A stretch of 64,000 bases of DNA from Paenibacillus popilliae ATCC 14706 (GCF_000315235.1 NZ_BALG01000222.1:1-64000); one strand, 5' to 3'; shown: positions 18,578 to 28,796, counted from the stretch's first letter. Numbers and translations: made by a program. Notes: generated by a model not told the origin, from the letters alone.

Positions 18578-19579
18578 TTAGGGCTGAAGCTCGTCCAGAC
18601 GGAATGGCCGGCTATGCCGGACCGACTGATTGGCCGCTTCCATCATCCGTGTCAGCTCAAGGGCCATATGTATGTTGGCATCGGCGGTCGTTCCTTGCTG
18701 GATATGGCTCACCCATTGATGGAAGGCGCTTGGCCGGCTGGCTGGAAGGTTGCGTTCGACCCAGCCGCTGCCGCCCTGCGATTCCAAGCGGCTGCTCCGC
18801 ACGAGCACCCGGCTCTCCGGCGTACCGTACAGCAGCGTTCCGTCGGTACCCTGCAGCTCGATAGTGAACGGGGAACAGCTGTTCACGAAGCCTGCTTCCA
18901 CGAGCCCGAGGGCGCCGTTATCATATTGGAGTACGGCGACGGCATTATCTTCGACGTCCTTGCCGGTGACATAGCCGTAGTGGGCGCTGATCCGATCCGG
19001 CTCTCCCAGGAACAGCCGCGTCAGATACATCGGGTGGCATCCCAGATCAATCAGCGCCCCGCCCTGACACTGCTCAGCATTGAAAAAATGCTCCGGCAGC
19101 CAGCCGGCGAACGCTCCGTTATGGGACAGGCGGACCCGAACGAGCGTCAGCTTCCCAAGCAGCCCCTCTGCCAGCACCTGTTGAATCGTCTCGGTGTAAC
19201 CGTCATTTAGCCGTGGAAGCGAGACGGTTAGAACGATACCAGCCTTCTTCGCCGCGTCCACGATTTCATTCGCTTCATGAAGCGTCGCCGCCAAGACCTT
19301 TTCCGTGAAAATATGCTTGCCTGCCGCTGCCGCCTTTACCATCACCTCGCGGTGCATATGGGTCGGCGCGTCCACGATGACGGCATCGATGCCGTCCTGC
19401 TTCAGCAGTTCACCCAGCGATTCGTAGAAAGGGACGCCACGCACCTCCGCTTCCTTGCGGCCCCGTTCAGGAATCTCGTCCCATACGGCCGCGATCTCCG
19501 TATCGGGATGCTCCTCCGCCTGGCAGGCATAATCATTGGCATGCACATGCCAGAAGCTGACCATTGCTACTCGAATCAT
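18578..19579 (-). CDS. Gfo/Idh/MocA-family oxidoreductase
   Basis: 333 residues from the ATG at 19579 with GGAAGGAAGG upstream (a GTG six bases earlier is possible). The N-terminal Rossmann domain starts IRVAMVSFWHVHANDYA, without the usual GxGxxG. The dinucleotide-binding EKP motif reads TEKV here, and the C-terminal domain has GGALIDLGCHPMYLTRLFLG with the expected D...H pair. Typical substrates are sugars or inositols; the specific one is unknown. It stands alone. Confidence 0.82.
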   Translation of the reverse strand: MIRVAMVSFWHVHANDYACQAEEHPDTEIAAVWDEIPERGRKEAEVRGVPFYESLGELLKQDGIDAVIVDAPTHMHREVMVKAAAAGKHIFTEKVLAATLHEANEIVDAAKKAGIVLTVSLPRLNDGYTETIQQVLAEGLLGKLTLVRVRLSHNGAFAGWLPEHFFNAEQCQGGALIDLGCHPMYLTRLFLGEPDRISAHYGYVTGKDVEDNAVAVLQYDNGALGLVEAGFVNSCSPFTIELQGTDGTLLYGTPESRVLVRSSRLESQGGSGWVERNLPASRPSAFHQWVSHIQQGTTADANIHMALELTRMMEAANQSVRHSRPFRLDELQP

Positions 19580-19762
19580 CGTCACCCTTCCTTCCCTGTC
19601 CTAAGGATAAGAGCTATCTAGAACCACACTCTTACCTTATCAAATCATGGACAAGGTCGCCAGCCTGAATTCGAGCGGCGGAAGGATATGGCGTGTGCGC
19701 GGATTGCCTGCTTCTGCCTGCCTCATGAAGCCGGCAGTGCATCGGACTTGGTTCGTCCATTC

Positions 19763-20578
19763 CTATGTTCCAGGCTTCGACAGCGGACCCGGAGCCGGGG
19801 CCGGCTGGCGCTGGAGCCGATCCAGCGGCAGAAATTCGTATCCCTGCTGCCTGGCCGCATCGATGATCGAACCAAGCGCCTCCGCATTGTCCTTCGAGAT
19901 CGAGTGCAGCAGAATGATCGCACCCGGGTGAAGCTGGCTTGTTACCTTATCATAGGCATAGCGCGCCCCCTTCTGGACACTTACATCCCAGTCCACGTAA
20001 GCAAGCGACCAGAAGACGTTCGTGTAGCCCATGTCGCGGGTCAGCTTCAACGTCCGGTCGCTGAAAATGCCGCGCGGGGGCCGCAAGTACGCCATCTCCT
20101 TTTGGTGGGTGATGCGGGCAACTTCAGACTTTACTTTATCCAGTTCCTGCCGGAGTTGTTCGGAAGACACCGTCGTCATATCCGGGTGGCTCCAGGAGTG
20201 GTTCCCGATAAGATGACCTTCATTGACCATGCGCTTCAGCAGATCCGGCGTGCTTCTCACATAGTGTCCGGTTACGAAGAAAACGGCAGGTACCTTCTTT
20301 TCCTTCAGCGTATCCAGAATATGTGGGGTGTATCCGTTCTCATAGCCGTTGTCGAAGGTGAGATACAGCACTTTTTTGCTCGTATCGCCCAGGAAGATAG
20401 CGCCGTGCTTATCGACGATATCTTTGAAGCCTTCCTCGTTAATGGACGGCAGTTGGCCGTTCACGCTTTTCTTGAATCCGAAATGAAAGGCAGGCCCGTC
20501 TGCGGCAGCCGGCCAGGCATGAATCTGAACCAGCAGGGCGAGGGCGAGCCCGATACGGATGAGTCGCTTCATGTTCAT
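19763..20578 (-). CDS. pdaA: PdaA-type polysaccharide deacetylase (muramic delta-lactam formation)
   Basis: 271 residues from ATG 20578, or 269 from ATG 20572, with AAGGAG upstream. Signal peptide residues ~1-25. The NodB domain shows TFDNGYENGYTP (the PdaA variant of TFDDG), HSWSHPDM (metal His pair) and LRPPRG. In B. subtilis PdaA removes N-acetyl groups from muramic acid during cortex synthesis, allowing muramic-delta-lactam formation required for germination. The match in length and motifs supports the same job here. Confidence 0.88.
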   Translation of the reverse strand: MNMKRLIRIGLALALLVQIHAWPAAADGPAFHFGFKKSVNGQLPSINEEGFKDIVDKHGAIFLGDTSKKVLYLTFDNGYENGYTPHILDTLKEKKVPAVFFVTGHYVRSTPDLLKRMVNEGHLIGNHSWSHPDMTTVSSEQLRQELDKVKSEVARITHQKEMAYLRPPRGIFSDRTLKLTRDMGYTNVFWSLAYVDWDVSVQKGARYAYDKVTSQLHPGAIILLHSISKDNAEALGSIIDAARQQGYEFLPLDRLQRQPAPAPGPLSKPGT

Positions 20579-20711
20579 ACAGCTCCTTATTACAATCATT
20601 TCTTGATTACGGTCATATACTGAAAATTATCCCTCATTCTGCAAATATTATCCCGGCCCGGATCACACGGCTTGTCACGGCGAATGGCCGTACGAATAGA
20701 CCCGTCTGCGT

Positions 20712-20878
20712 TCATTTGGAAAAATGCGAATAAGGGCAATCCGCGATCAGCCGCCCCAGCTCCGATGCGGTCCGCAGGATGACCTGATGACCGTGACCGG
20801 CATATCTAGGGCCGCCAGGATTCCCTGCTCGCTGCGCTGGCGAAGCGGCGCTTCTACTTCCTCGATATAGATGGCCAT
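20712..20878 (-). pseudogene. Frameshifted small gene downstream of the AI-2E-family gene
   Basis: ATG at 20878, 38 bases after the previous stop, opens MAIYIEEVEAPLRQRSEQGILAALD. A one-base change near 20797 would then continue into GHGHQVILRTASELGRLIADC and a stop at 20712, about 55-56 residues in all. As it stands the frame ends early. The family is not recognised. Confidence 0.4.
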
Positions 20879-20915
20879 CGCAGCTATCTACTCCCCGGAC
20901 AGCGGGATCTGTTGT

Positions 20916-21989
20916 TCATGCCTTCGTCTCCTGATTCTGCTCCGCCTTCACCTTCGGCTGCTTGGAGAACACGTTGACCTCCAGCAGATCCAGCAGGAAC
21001 ATAAAGATCGGAATGCCGAGAATAAGCCCCCACACACCCATGAAATGCTCGGATACGATTAGGACGGCAAAGGTATAGAATATCGGCAGATGTACCTTCG
21101 AGGACATGAGTTTCGGATTCAAAATATACGATTCAATGGCATGGATGACCATAATCATGATGATGACCATAACTACCGTGCTCAGCCCGCCGACGCTGAA
21201 GGCGAGTGCGCAGAGGGGAATTAGCGAGATGATAACGCCCATAACCGGGATGAGACCAAGCACGAAGATCATAATAGCCAGTCCGAACAATTGCGGAAAG
21301 CCCATAATCCACAGGGCCAGCGTGGACAGAATACTGTTGATGAGTGCGATCAGGAATTGCGCTTCGATAACTTTGCCGAAGGAGTACAGGAACTTTCTGC
21401 CGAAGTACTCCAACTCGTTGTAGAACGAACCGACCTTGCTTTCTCTGAACTTGTTGGTGAACTCTTGCACCCGCTTCTTGTCCAGAATGAAGAATAAGCT
21501 CAGTACGAGCGCGATAACCAGATGGGTCCCCCATTGGCTGATGTCCGTAATGGACCTGATCAGGAAGCCGAAGCCCTGATTCAGGTAGTTGCCCAGATCA
21601 ATCTTCTGCAGTGATTCCATAATGTAGTCCATTATCGGATTGTCATAGACATCCGATTCATCGTAAAATTTGATAATAATTTTGACCAATTGGTTGATCT
21701 GGGTGATGACTTTGGGCAAAAAGTTATAGGTTCCCGCCCCTATTATCGTTAACAGTGCCACATAGAGAAGAATGACGGTCACGCGGAAATCGAAGTTGAC
21801 ATATTTCCGGAGACGCGTATAGAGAAAGGTATGAAGCCGGTCGATCAGGAAGGTCAAAATAAAGGTGAGCAAGATAAGATTAAGAATGCTTCTCACTGAA
21901 AATAGCAGGACGATAAGAAAGAGAAGGGTTGCTATTCTTCTTACGCCCGGTCCTTTGAAAAAATCTTTCAACATCTGCATCCAACGCAT
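20916..21989 (-). CDS. AI-2E/PerM-family membrane protein
   Basis: 357 residues with about eight hydrophobic segments. The family-typical regions are present: LILLTFILTFLIDRL near the start, then ALINSILSTLALWIMGFPQ...LGLIPVMGVIISLIPL and a C-terminal ESYILNPKLMSSKVHLP...GVWGLILGIP motif. Members of this family (YdbI, YtvI, TqsA) are often labelled autoinducer-2 exporters, but most are uncharacterised and some are Na+ antiporter-like. The ATG at 21989 has AAGGAGCC upstream. Confidence 0.88.
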   Translation of the reverse strand: MRWMQMLKDFFKGPGVRRIATLLFLIVLLFSVRSILNLILLTFILTFLIDRLHTFLYTRLRKYVNFDFRVTVILLYVALLTIIGAGTYNFLPKVITQINQLVKIIIKFYDESDVYDNPIMDYIMESLQKIDLGNYLNQGFGFLIRSITDISQWGTHLVIALVLSLFFILDKKRVQEFTNKFRESKVGSFYNELEYFGRKFLYSFGKVIEAQFLIALINSILSTLALWIMGFPQLFGLAIMIFVLGLIPVMGVIISLIPLCALAFSVGGLSTVVMVIIMIMVIHAIESYILNPKLMSSKVHLPIFYTFAVLIVSEHFMGVWGLILGIPIFMFLLDLLEVNVFSKQPKVKAEQNQETKA

Positions 21990-22416
21990 GGCTCCTTTAA
22001 TGTATGCTGTGAAAATGTCTACTCTACTACTAACCTATTTCAAGGATATGATACCTCATACTTCAAAGCAAGCTTTCTGAGAGGAGTATTTTCCTAGAGT
22101 TCCCGTTTTCTTTTCGAGATGACGGGCGGAAGGAATAGAACTGCTTTATAAATGGATAATATGGAAATAAATAGATACATCCGTTCCATCCGCGTAAAAA
22201 GGCAAGGTCGTACTCCATCCTTCGCTCCTCGTCTGCCAACCGCGTGGGCCGTGGAATGGCATTCGAGGATGAATTCGTTCTATAATGGAGAGAGCAGAAT
22301 CTGCAACGGGCTGTTCATCGGTATGGCGGACAAGCTGATCGCCGGGCATGGCAGCGGCAACGCACCGTCAGCGTCTGGGAACGCGAAGTGAACGATACGA
22401 CAAAGGGGAGAGAGAC
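21990..22416. other. Intergenic region with TATAAT element
   Basis: About 430 bases with no convincing gene. A TATAAT at 22281-22286 may be the -10 element for the 90-residue gene; the -35 is weak. Several short frames overlap here but none has a good ribosome site. Confidence 0.4.
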
Positions 22417-22689
22417 ATGAACGTAACGATTGTACAGGCAGATATGAAGAAGGATGAGGACGGATCCTACCTGGGACATGTGGCGTTCCGGCCGGAAGGG
22501 TTCCAGTCTGCCTATGAGGTGACCTTGTTCAGCAAGAAGGGCAAGGAATGGGATTACAGTCTGAGCTTCGCCGGATCATCTGGCAGCGAAGAAGAGATCG
22601 TGGTGTTGGACGACAGGCTGGAGGAAGATGACAACCTGTTCGAGGAGCTGCTGGAAGCGGCATGGCGGACGCTGCCGGAAGATGCATAG
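22417..22689 (+). CDS. Small acidic hypothetical protein
   Basis: 90 residues. ATG at 22417 with AAAGGGGAGAGAGAC directly upstream. The sequence reads as a compact beta-rich domain (YLGHVAFRPEGFQSAYEVTLFSKKGKEWDYSLSF region) followed by a very acidic helix (DDRLEEDDNLFEELLEAAW). No family recognised. A hairpin terminator lies 135 bases downstream. Confidence 0.6.
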   Translation: MNVTIVQADMKKDEDGSYLGHVAFRPEGFQSAYEVTLFSKKGKEWDYSLSFAGSSGSEEEIVVLDDRLEEDDNLFEELLEAAWRTLPEDA

Positions 22690-22823
22690 TGCATTCGTCC
22701 CTTCGCTCCATGAGCGCTGGGATCCCTTGGCATCCGCATCTCAGAAGCCCGGGAAGACCCTTATTTCCGAGTTTGGCAGTCGTTGTCCGCTTCAAGTCTA
22801 CCACAACAACAAAACATAGCAAA

Positions 22824-22847
22824 AAAGCTACCCTATAGGGTAGCTTT
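22824..22847. terminator. Palindromic hairpin terminator
   Basis: AAAGCTACCC-TATA-GGGTAGCTTT is a 10-bp perfect stem flanked by A's on the left and T's on the right, so it can serve both strands. It sits close to where the foreign replication fragment begins. Confidence 0.75.
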
Positions 22848-22917
22848 ATGCACCATTGTATATTGACTTGTTTTGTCGTATCACTTCTCAAAACTCATAG
22901 AATGGGGTATACTTTAT

Positions 22918-23643
22918 TCATCTGATTTCCCGCACTCGTCTTGGGCCCCCAAGCCCGGCGGGTGTTTTTATTTTATTTTTATCCATGAGTTCTTTTTCCT
23001 TTTCTATACATTCTCCTAGATATCTTACCTCTCTTGCTCTCGTTATCTTAAGTGCTTCGCGCTCCGCTTGCATCGTATGCAAAACATTCATGTCATCCGT
23101 AGTCTTACGCTTTTCTGATAACAAAAATTTAAGCATTTGCAAGTCCATATAACGTTTTCGCTTACGACGTAAATCAGCCGGAAAATCCTTTTCCGTTTCC
23201 TCTTCATAGTCCCCACACATGACCACAAACCGCTTGAGGGATTCTATCAAAACATCAGCATCTGGAGGCAACTCTTCATTAAGTACAAGCATCTGTAGAC
23301 GTCCTCGTATCTGTGCAACCTCTCGACGCTTTTCCGTGTCAATGTCCCTCAACCTAAAAAGATAGTTCTTACACTGCACAAACTTATCCGGGTCACCTTG
23401 CTGCAAAACCCGCCAAAATGCAGAGTCATGTACAAAGCGTGTAACCAAGTGCGTCCAGAGCATTGACAAGCCATCATAACGCAAAAGGTAGTTCATGGAG
23501 TCAAAAACCCTTGTTTCTCCTGTAGCTCCATTTGCAAAGTCCCGCATGTAATCGCGATGAACCTCAAACTCTACGTTCCAAATTTTATCCGGGTTCATGC
23601 CACGCCGTTTGTACAACTCACGAAAGTAATCCTTACGTTTATA
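22918..23643 (-). pseudogene. C-terminal fragment of a plasmid/mobile-element replication initiator
   Basis: About 240 codons open from the base after the rocA stop to TGA at 22918. The segment ...DYFRELYKRRGMNPDKIWNVEFEVHRDYMRDF resembles the C-terminal half of rolling-circle (Rep_trans-type) initiators from plasmids and integrative elements. A helical, charged C-terminus rich in Lys/Arg/Glu follows. The N-terminal catalytic half is missing, and a TTG at 23616 is the only internal start without a real ribosome site. It is almost certainly a remnant; the family assignment is from memory of the motif. Confidence 0.6.
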
Positions 23644-25191
23644 TTACCATTTCTCCGATACGAGCTTCGCCTGAGTGAACAAGAGCAAATAATCGCGTCC
23701 GCCCGCCTTGGAGTCGGTGCCCGACATGTTGAAGCCGCCGAACGGGTGCGCCCCGACGAGCGCGCCGGTGCATTTGCGGTTGAAGTACAGATTGCCACAG
23801 TGCATATGACGGCGAGCATATTCAAGATGCTCGCGGTTCCGGCTGAATACTGAACCGGTCAGCCCGTATTCGGTGTTGTTGAAAATATCGATCGCCTTCT
23901 TGAACTCATCCGCCTTGCAGACGGCAAGCACCGGGCCGAATATTTCCTCGAGCATGATGCGCGCTTCCGGCAGAACATCCGCGAACACGGTTGGCTGCAA
24001 GTAATAGCCTTCGCCTGTGGCGATATCTCCTCCGGCCACAAGGCGCCCTTCCGCCGCGCCGATCGCCATATACTCCCGAATTTTGTTATACGCGTTCTCA
24101 TCGATCACCGGTCCGATCGGATAGTTCTCTTCCGGTAGGCCGACAGTCAGTTGCTTCGTCTTCTCGATAATGTGGCCAAGCACTTCTTCATAGATGTCCT
24201 GATGAATGATGGCGCGGGAGCCCGCGGAGCATTTCTGCCCCTGGAAGCCGAAGGCGGACGCGACAATCGCATCTGCTGCTTCGGCTGGATCGGCGCTGCT
24301 ATCCACGACGATGCCGTCCTTGCCGCCCATCTCGGCGATAAGACGCTTCATCCAGATCTGTCCTGGCGCCGGACGCGCGATCCGCTCGTTAATCCGCAGG
24401 CCGACATCGCGGGAGCCCGTGAACGAGACGAAGCGGGTGTGCGGATGATCGACGAGCAGATCGCCAATCTCGCTGCCCGAACCGGGTACGAAGTTCAGCA
24501 CGCCGGCCGGCAATCCGGCTTCTTCCACCAGCTCGACGAATCGCGCCGCGATGACCGGTGAAGTCGAGGCCGGCTTGAGCACGACCGTGTTCCCCGCGAC
24601 GAGGGCAGCGCAGGTCATCCCAGCCATGATGGCGAACGGGAAGTTCCACGGCGGGATGACGACGCCGACGCCGAGCGGGATATACGTAAGCCGGTTGTCT
24701 TCGCCCGGCAGCGGAGTCAACGGCTGCGGTCCCGCGAGCCGGATCATTTCCCGGCCATAGAATTCCAGGAAGTCAATTGCTTCGGCGACATCGGCATCCG
24801 CCTCAATCCAGTTCTTCCCGACTTCATAGACGAGCCAGGCGGAGAACTCGAACTTGCGTCGGCGAATGGTGGCCGCTACCTTGAACAGGTAGCCCGCCCG
24901 GACTTCGGGATCGACATGCTGCCAATCCCGGAATGCGGCATCCGCAGCGGTAATCGCTTGCTGGGCCAGCTTGGCATCGGCCTGGGCAACATAGCCGACA
25001 ACCTGCTTCAATTGACCGGGGTTAATGGAAGCGAAGCGTCTGTCGGTTGCGATCTCCTGACCGTTGATCTTGAGTGGATAGGTGCGCCCCAGTTGGGCGC
25101 GGACATGCTCCAGCGCGGCGAGCATCGCCTGGCGGTTATGCTCCTGCTTGAAATCGGTAAACGGCTCATTGCGGTATTTCACCATCGTCAT
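23644..25191 (-). CDS. rocA: 1-pyrroline-5-carboxylate dehydrogenase
   Basis: 515 residues, the usual RocA length, from ATG 25191 with GGAGG 7 bases upstream. Aldehyde dehydrogenase features: [10 protein letters not shown] (NAD site), [11 protein letters not shown], catalytic Glu in [10 protein letters not shown], catalytic Cys in [11 protein letters not shown], and IFGPVLAV. It oxidises pyrroline-5-carboxylate/glutamate semialdehyde to glutamate, the second step of proline breakdown. It sits 44 bases after the proline dehydrogenase gene, clearly one operon. The stop codon directly abuts the replication-initiator fragment. Confidence 0.95.
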   Translation of the reverse strand: MTMVKYRNEPFTDFKQEHNRQAMLAALEHVRAQLGRTYPLKINGQEIATDRRFASINPGQLKQVVGYVAQADAKLAQQAITAADAAFRDWQHVDPEVRAGYLFKVAATIRRRKFEFSAWLVYEVGKNWIEADADVAEAIDFLEFYGREMIRLAGPQPLTPLPGEDNRLTYIPLGVGVVIPPWNFPFAIMAGMTCAALVAGNTVVLKPASTSPVIAARFVELVEEAGLPAGVLNFVPGSGSEIGDLLVDHPHTRFVSFTGSRDVGLRINERIARPAPGQIWMKRLIAEMGGKDGIVVDSSADPAEAADAIVASAFGFQGQKCSAGSRAIIHQDIYEEVLGHIIEKTKQLTVGLPEENYPIGPVIDENAYNKIREYMAIGAAEGRLVAGGDIATGEGYYLQPTVFADVLPEARIMLEEIFGPVLAVCKADEFKKAIDIFNNTEYGLTGSVFSRNREHLEYARRHMHCGNLYFNRKCTGALVGAHPFGGFNMSGTDSKAGGRDYLLLFTQAKLVSEKW

Positions 25192-25235
25192 AATAACGCC
25201 TCCTAAATATATATGAATATGAAATGATATAACTC

Positions 25236-26156
25236 CTACGATTTGAAAAGAGACTTCAGTACAAATCCGACGTTCGCCGGCCGTTCCGCCAGGCGGCGCA
25301 TGAAATAGCCGTACCAATCATTGCCGAACGGGACATAAATCCGCATCGTATAGCCTTCATTGGCCAGATCGTGCTGGGCCTGGGTGCGAATGCCGTAAAG
25401 CATCTGGAATTCGAATTGGCTGCGCGGGATATTGTGCTTGATTACGAATTGCTTGACATGTTGGATGATTTTATCGTCATGGGTGGCAATGGCGGCGTAG
25501 TTGCCATTTCTGAGGTGTTGTTCGATGATGTGAATGAAGTTGCGGTCCACGTCTTCCTTTTTCGGGTAAGCGATGTCGGGCGCTTCCTTGTAGGCGCCCT
25601 TCACGAATCGAAGATTCGGCTGGAACCGGTGAAGGTTGTCGATATCGTCGGTGCTCTTGTACAGATAAGCTTGAATGACGAGGCCGACTGTGTCCCCGTA
25701 TTCCTCGCGAAGCTCGCAGAAAATATCGATGGTGGGTTCGTTGTGCGCATAATCCTCCATGTCGATGCGGACGAAATTGCCGCAAGCGGCGGCGGTGTCC
25801 AGAATGGCCCGCATGTTGCATATGCACAGCTCGCGGGACAGACCCAATCCTAACTGGGTCATCTTGAGCGAGAGATTCGAGCGGACACCGCTCTTTTCTA
25901 TCCCCTGTAGCGTGCGAATGCAGAATTGGGTTGATTCCAGTGCCTCTTCCTCCGTAAGTATGAATTCGCCCAGATGATCCAAGGTCGCCACGATGCCGAC
26001 TTCATTCAGTACCCGGACCGCCGCGATGGCATCCGCGATCTGCTCTCCGGCTACGAAGCGGCGGGCGCCGAAGCGAAGGCCGTACTTCTTCGCGGCGCGG
26101 TAGGCCACTCGATTCTTCGACAGAAATAATAGACCTTTTCTCATTAAGCTTTCCAT
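25236..26156 (-). CDS. putB: Proline dehydrogenase
   Basis: 306 residues, the monofunctional Bacillus-type length. FAD-barrel motifs: [55 protein letters not shown] and the substrate-binding YGIRTQAQ...[22 protein letters not shown] (paired Arg residues). It oxidises proline to pyrroline-5-carboxylate for rocA. The 155-base AT-rich region upstream separates it from the divergent Nudix/GNAT gene and holds its promoter. Confidence 0.94.
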   Translation of the reverse strand: MESLMRKGLLFLSKNRVAYRAAKKYGLRFGARRFVAGEQIADAIAAVRVLNEVGIVATLDHLGEFILTEEEALESTQFCIRTLQGIEKSGVRSNLSLKMTQLGLGLSRELCICNMRAILDTAAACGNFVRIDMEDYAHNEPTIDIFCELREEYGDTVGLVIQAYLYKSTDDIDNLHRFQPNLRFVKGAYKEAPDIAYPKKEDVDRNFIHIIEQHLRNGNYAAIATHDDKIIQHVKQFVIKHNIPRSQFEFQMLYGIRTQAQHDLANEGYTMRIYVPFGNDWYGYFMRRLAERPANVGFVLKSLFKS

Positions 26157-26311
26157 CCGCGATTCTTCCCTTCTTCTGAAGAAAAAGTGTTCAAAAAACA
26201 GACATATATTCTATTTATGATTAAATATAATCAAAAATATCAGGAATGTAAACACATTCATTTAAATCAAATGGAAATTGTTCCAAATGGGAGCTTGAGG
26301 GGGTACGGACA

Positions 26312-27475
26312 ATGTCTATCCTGATGGAAGAGCCTCTCCATATCGAAGCGTTAACGTGCAATCAGCCGTTTTTCGCCGGCGTCTTCCTCGTACGGGAGAA
26401 CCGCGTTGTCATGACACTCCATGCGGACATGGATACCGGGGATGGCCAGGCTGCGGTGTCCGATCGCATCCTGCGCATCGGGTGCGTCGGAGGCGGGCAG
26501 GAGCCGGGAGAGACGATGCCCGCCTGCGCGCTGCGGGAAGCAAGGGAGGGGCTGGCGATCGAACAGGTACGGTTGAAGTCCTCGCCAGTAACGTATTTTC
26601 ACGACATGGACGCTGGAGAAATACGACCGGTTATGGTACGCGACGAATTGGCGCCGTTCCTGCTTCAGCAGGCGACGAAGCCGACGCCGTATAAGCCGGA
26701 TCTGCCTGTCAGCCCCTATATCTATTACGGTATATATACGGCCGAAGCGGACGAGTCCGAGCCGCATGCGCCTGGGGACGATATCGCGGCGCTGCTGTCC
26801 ATCCCGATCGAGAGCTGGGATAAGATTGAGCAGGGAGTGACGCTGTCCGAAGCGCTGGCGCATGGCTGCATCATTACGGAAGCGGTCTCGCTGCAGCGGG
26901 ATACCCGACTGTATGTGCCAGACTACGAATCGATGCGCATAATCATGCAGCTGTATCCCCAGTTCATAGAGACTTCAGGCATCGAGCTTCGGCCGCTGGC
27001 GCTCACGGATGGCAGCGATATTTACGAGATGCTGCAAAAGATGGGGCCTGGGGAGAACGGGTTCTTCAACAGCGGATACGACATTGGCCCGACACAGTTC
27101 AGATCCTATCTGAAATCATGCACACAGATGTCGCAAGGGCGCCGCCTACCTGTGCATCTCGTTCCCCAGAACGTATACTGGCTGTATGTCCAAGGTTGGC
27201 CGGTTGGCATCGGCAAGTTGCGGCATGCGCTGACCGATGCGCTGCGGGAACTGGGTGGTCATATCGGCTATGCGATTCGTCCTGAAGCACGCCGGCGCGG
27301 GTACGGTACGATCATGCTACGTCTGCTGCTTGCCGAGGCGAGACGGTTCGGCCTGCGTGAAGTGCTCCTTACCTGCGATGAAGACAACACGGCTTCCAGA
27401 CGCGTTATCCAGAAGAACGGTGGCCGGTTGACCGGGACTGCAGACGGCATCTGCAAATATTGGATTGTCCTGTGA
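26312..27475 (+). CDS. Nudix-like plus GNAT acetyltransferase fusion
   Basis: 387 residues; ATG 26312 with GAGGGGG 8 bases upstream. The N-terminal ~200 residues resemble a Nudix hydrolase: GGGQEPGETMPACALREAREGL matches the Nudix box except that the second Glu of REUxEE is replaced, so metal-dependent catalysis may be lost. Residues ~225-387 form a GNAT domain with the acetyl-CoA loop RPEARRRGYGTIMLRLLL and the ENTASRRVIQKNGG motif. The acetyl acceptor is unknown. Divergent from putB. Confidence 0.75.
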   Translation: MSILMEEPLHIEALTCNQPFFAGVFLVRENRVVMTLHADMDTGDGQAAVSDRILRIGCVGGGQEPGETMPACALREAREGLAIEQVRLKSSPVTYFHDMDAGEIRPVMVRDELAPFLLQQATKPTPYKPDLPVSPYIYYGIYTAEADESEPHAPGDDIAALLSIPIESWDKIEQGVTLSEALAHGCIITEAVSLQRDTRLYVPDYESMRIIMQLYPQFIETSGIELRPLALTDGSDIYEMLQKMGPGENGFFNSGYDIGPTQFRSYLKSCTQMSQGRRLPVHLVPQNVYWLYVQGWPVGIGKLRHALTDALRELGGHIGYAIRPEARRRGYGTIMLRLLLAEARRFGLREVLLTCDEDNTASRRVIQKNGGRLTGTADGICKYWIVL

Positions 27476-27527
27476 GAATAGAAGATCATAAGGGCGGCAA
27501 GGACGGGATTTCCCGCTGCAATCTGGT

Positions 27528-27650
27528 ATGGCGGTGGGATGCGTCGTGCTCCTCGTTATCGCAAGTGCAAATTTGTTGGGAAGCCATGTGTTCCGTCGCA
27601 TGACGCTGGGCAGGCGCTCGCTTCCGGAAGAGGCGTTAGCCATAGTATAA
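27528..27650 (+). other. Separated N-terminal membrane anchor of the alpha/beta hydrolase
   Basis: An in-frame ATG at 27528 encodes a hydrophobic helix (VGCVVLLVIASANLLGSHVF) and RRMTLGRRSLPEEALAIV, then TAA at 27648. The hydrolase frame resumes two codons later in the same phase. YqkD-type hydrolases have such an N-terminal anchor, so this is best read as one gene split by a nonsense mutation. Confidence 0.6.
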
Positions 27651-27653
27651 GGC

Positions 27654-28481
27654 ATGGGATTGATGTCTAGGGGCGAATTCGAAGCACTGTCGAAGGAGGA
27701 AGCCTCCATCTTATCGAAGGATGGGTTCCGGCTGCAGGGATATTATATCGAGCCACACCCCGGCGGACGGAAGGTTGTCATTATCGTACACGGATATACG
27801 GCAAATCACGGCTTTGCGACCCAATTCATCCGGCTGTTCGCAGACGAAGGCTTCAACGTGCTGCTTATTGACCAGCGCAGCCACGGATGTAGCGAAGGAC
27901 GCTACGCCACCTACGGCTATTATGAACGGGAGGATCTTGATGCCTGGATCGATTGGGTCCGGCGCCGTGTGGGCGAGGACACCTATATCGGCCTGCACGG
28001 GCAATCGATGGGCGGGGGTACCGTGCTTATGCATGCCGGGATGGACCCAGGTATCCGCTTCATCATTGCCGACTGTCCGTACTCGGACCTGGAGAAGCTG
28101 ATGCGATACCAGTTGAAGGATTTGAACCGGGTGCCGCTGTTTCCCTTCATGGGAATGCTCGATCGGAAGCTGCGGCGCCGGGCAGCCTTCTCCATGCGCG
28201 ATGTCAAGCCTGTAGACCGGATTCGGGAGAAGGACGTTCCGCTGCTGCTCATCCATGGAGGCAAGGATGATTTCGTGCCCACCTCGATGAGTGTAAAATT
28301 GTATCACGCAAAGGGGAAGGGGATTAGACGGCTGCATATCGTCGCCGATGCCGTGCATGCGACGGCCTATCCCACCGATCCGTTGGGGTATCGGGGGGCC
28401 GTGTACCAATTCCTCGCCGAGGTGCGGGAGCAAGAGTGCAGAGAACGGCTTCCGGAGAACGCTGCTGCGGTGGAAGGTTGA
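27654..28481 (+). CDS. YqkD-like alpha/beta hydrolase (5' end broken)
   Basis: 275 residues from the ATG at 27654. Motifs: HGYTANHG (oxyanion hole), DQRSHGCSEG, nucleophile elbow LHGQSMGGG (Ser), catalytic Asp in HGGKDDFVP, and His near DAVHATAYP. This matches the YqkD/acyl-peptide-hydrolase-like serine hydrolases. The start has only a poor ribosome site and is preceded in frame by a TAA after a membrane-anchor sequence, so the protein is either cytosolic and weakly expressed or the gene is a pseudogene. Downstream is a tract of remnants. Confidence 0.7.
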   Translation: MGLMSRGEFEALSKEEASILSKDGFRLQGYYIEPHPGGRKVVIIVHGYTANHGFATQFIRLFADEGFNVLLIDQRSHGCSEGRYATYGYYEREDLDAWIDWVRRRVGEDTYIGLHGQSMGGGTVLMHAGMDPGIRFIIADCPYSDLEKLMRYQLKDLNRVPLFPFMGMLDRKLRRRAAFSMRDVKPVDRIREKDVPLLLIHGGKDDFVPTSMSVKLYHAKGKGIRRLHIVADAVHATAYPTDPLGYRGAVYQFLAEVREQECRERLPENAAAVEG

Positions 28482-28649
28482 GATTCGCGGCCGCTTGGCT
28501 CCGACTGGGAGCGGAGCAGCATCATCTCGATTCCCGAAGAATTGGAGCAATGGTGCGAGGGAGTGAAGGCAGGTGCCGAAGCGGCGTATTTGTCATACGG
28601 TGCGGATAAGCCTTGGAAGCAATCGGGTATGTCGGGACCGGAACAATAA
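28482..28649 (+). pseudogene. C-terminal remnant of an unidentified protein
   Basis: The frame runs on from the hydrolase TGA without a start codon. It encodes a sensible acidic peptide (SDWERSSIISIPEELEQWCEG, then AGAEAAYLSYGADKPWK) and ends TAA at 28649. It looks like the tail of a lost gene; family not recognised. Confidence 0.4.
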
Positions 28650-28796
28650 CCGCCAGACCAGCGTCGCTGTCATACACCGGGCACGAACAGTAAGCGCTGC
28701 GGAGCACCGAACGGGGGCCAACCGATCCCAAGGGGAGGAATTCGGTCGTGAACCGCTCTCTCGGGGAAATACAGGCATTGAAGGAGATTGACGAAC

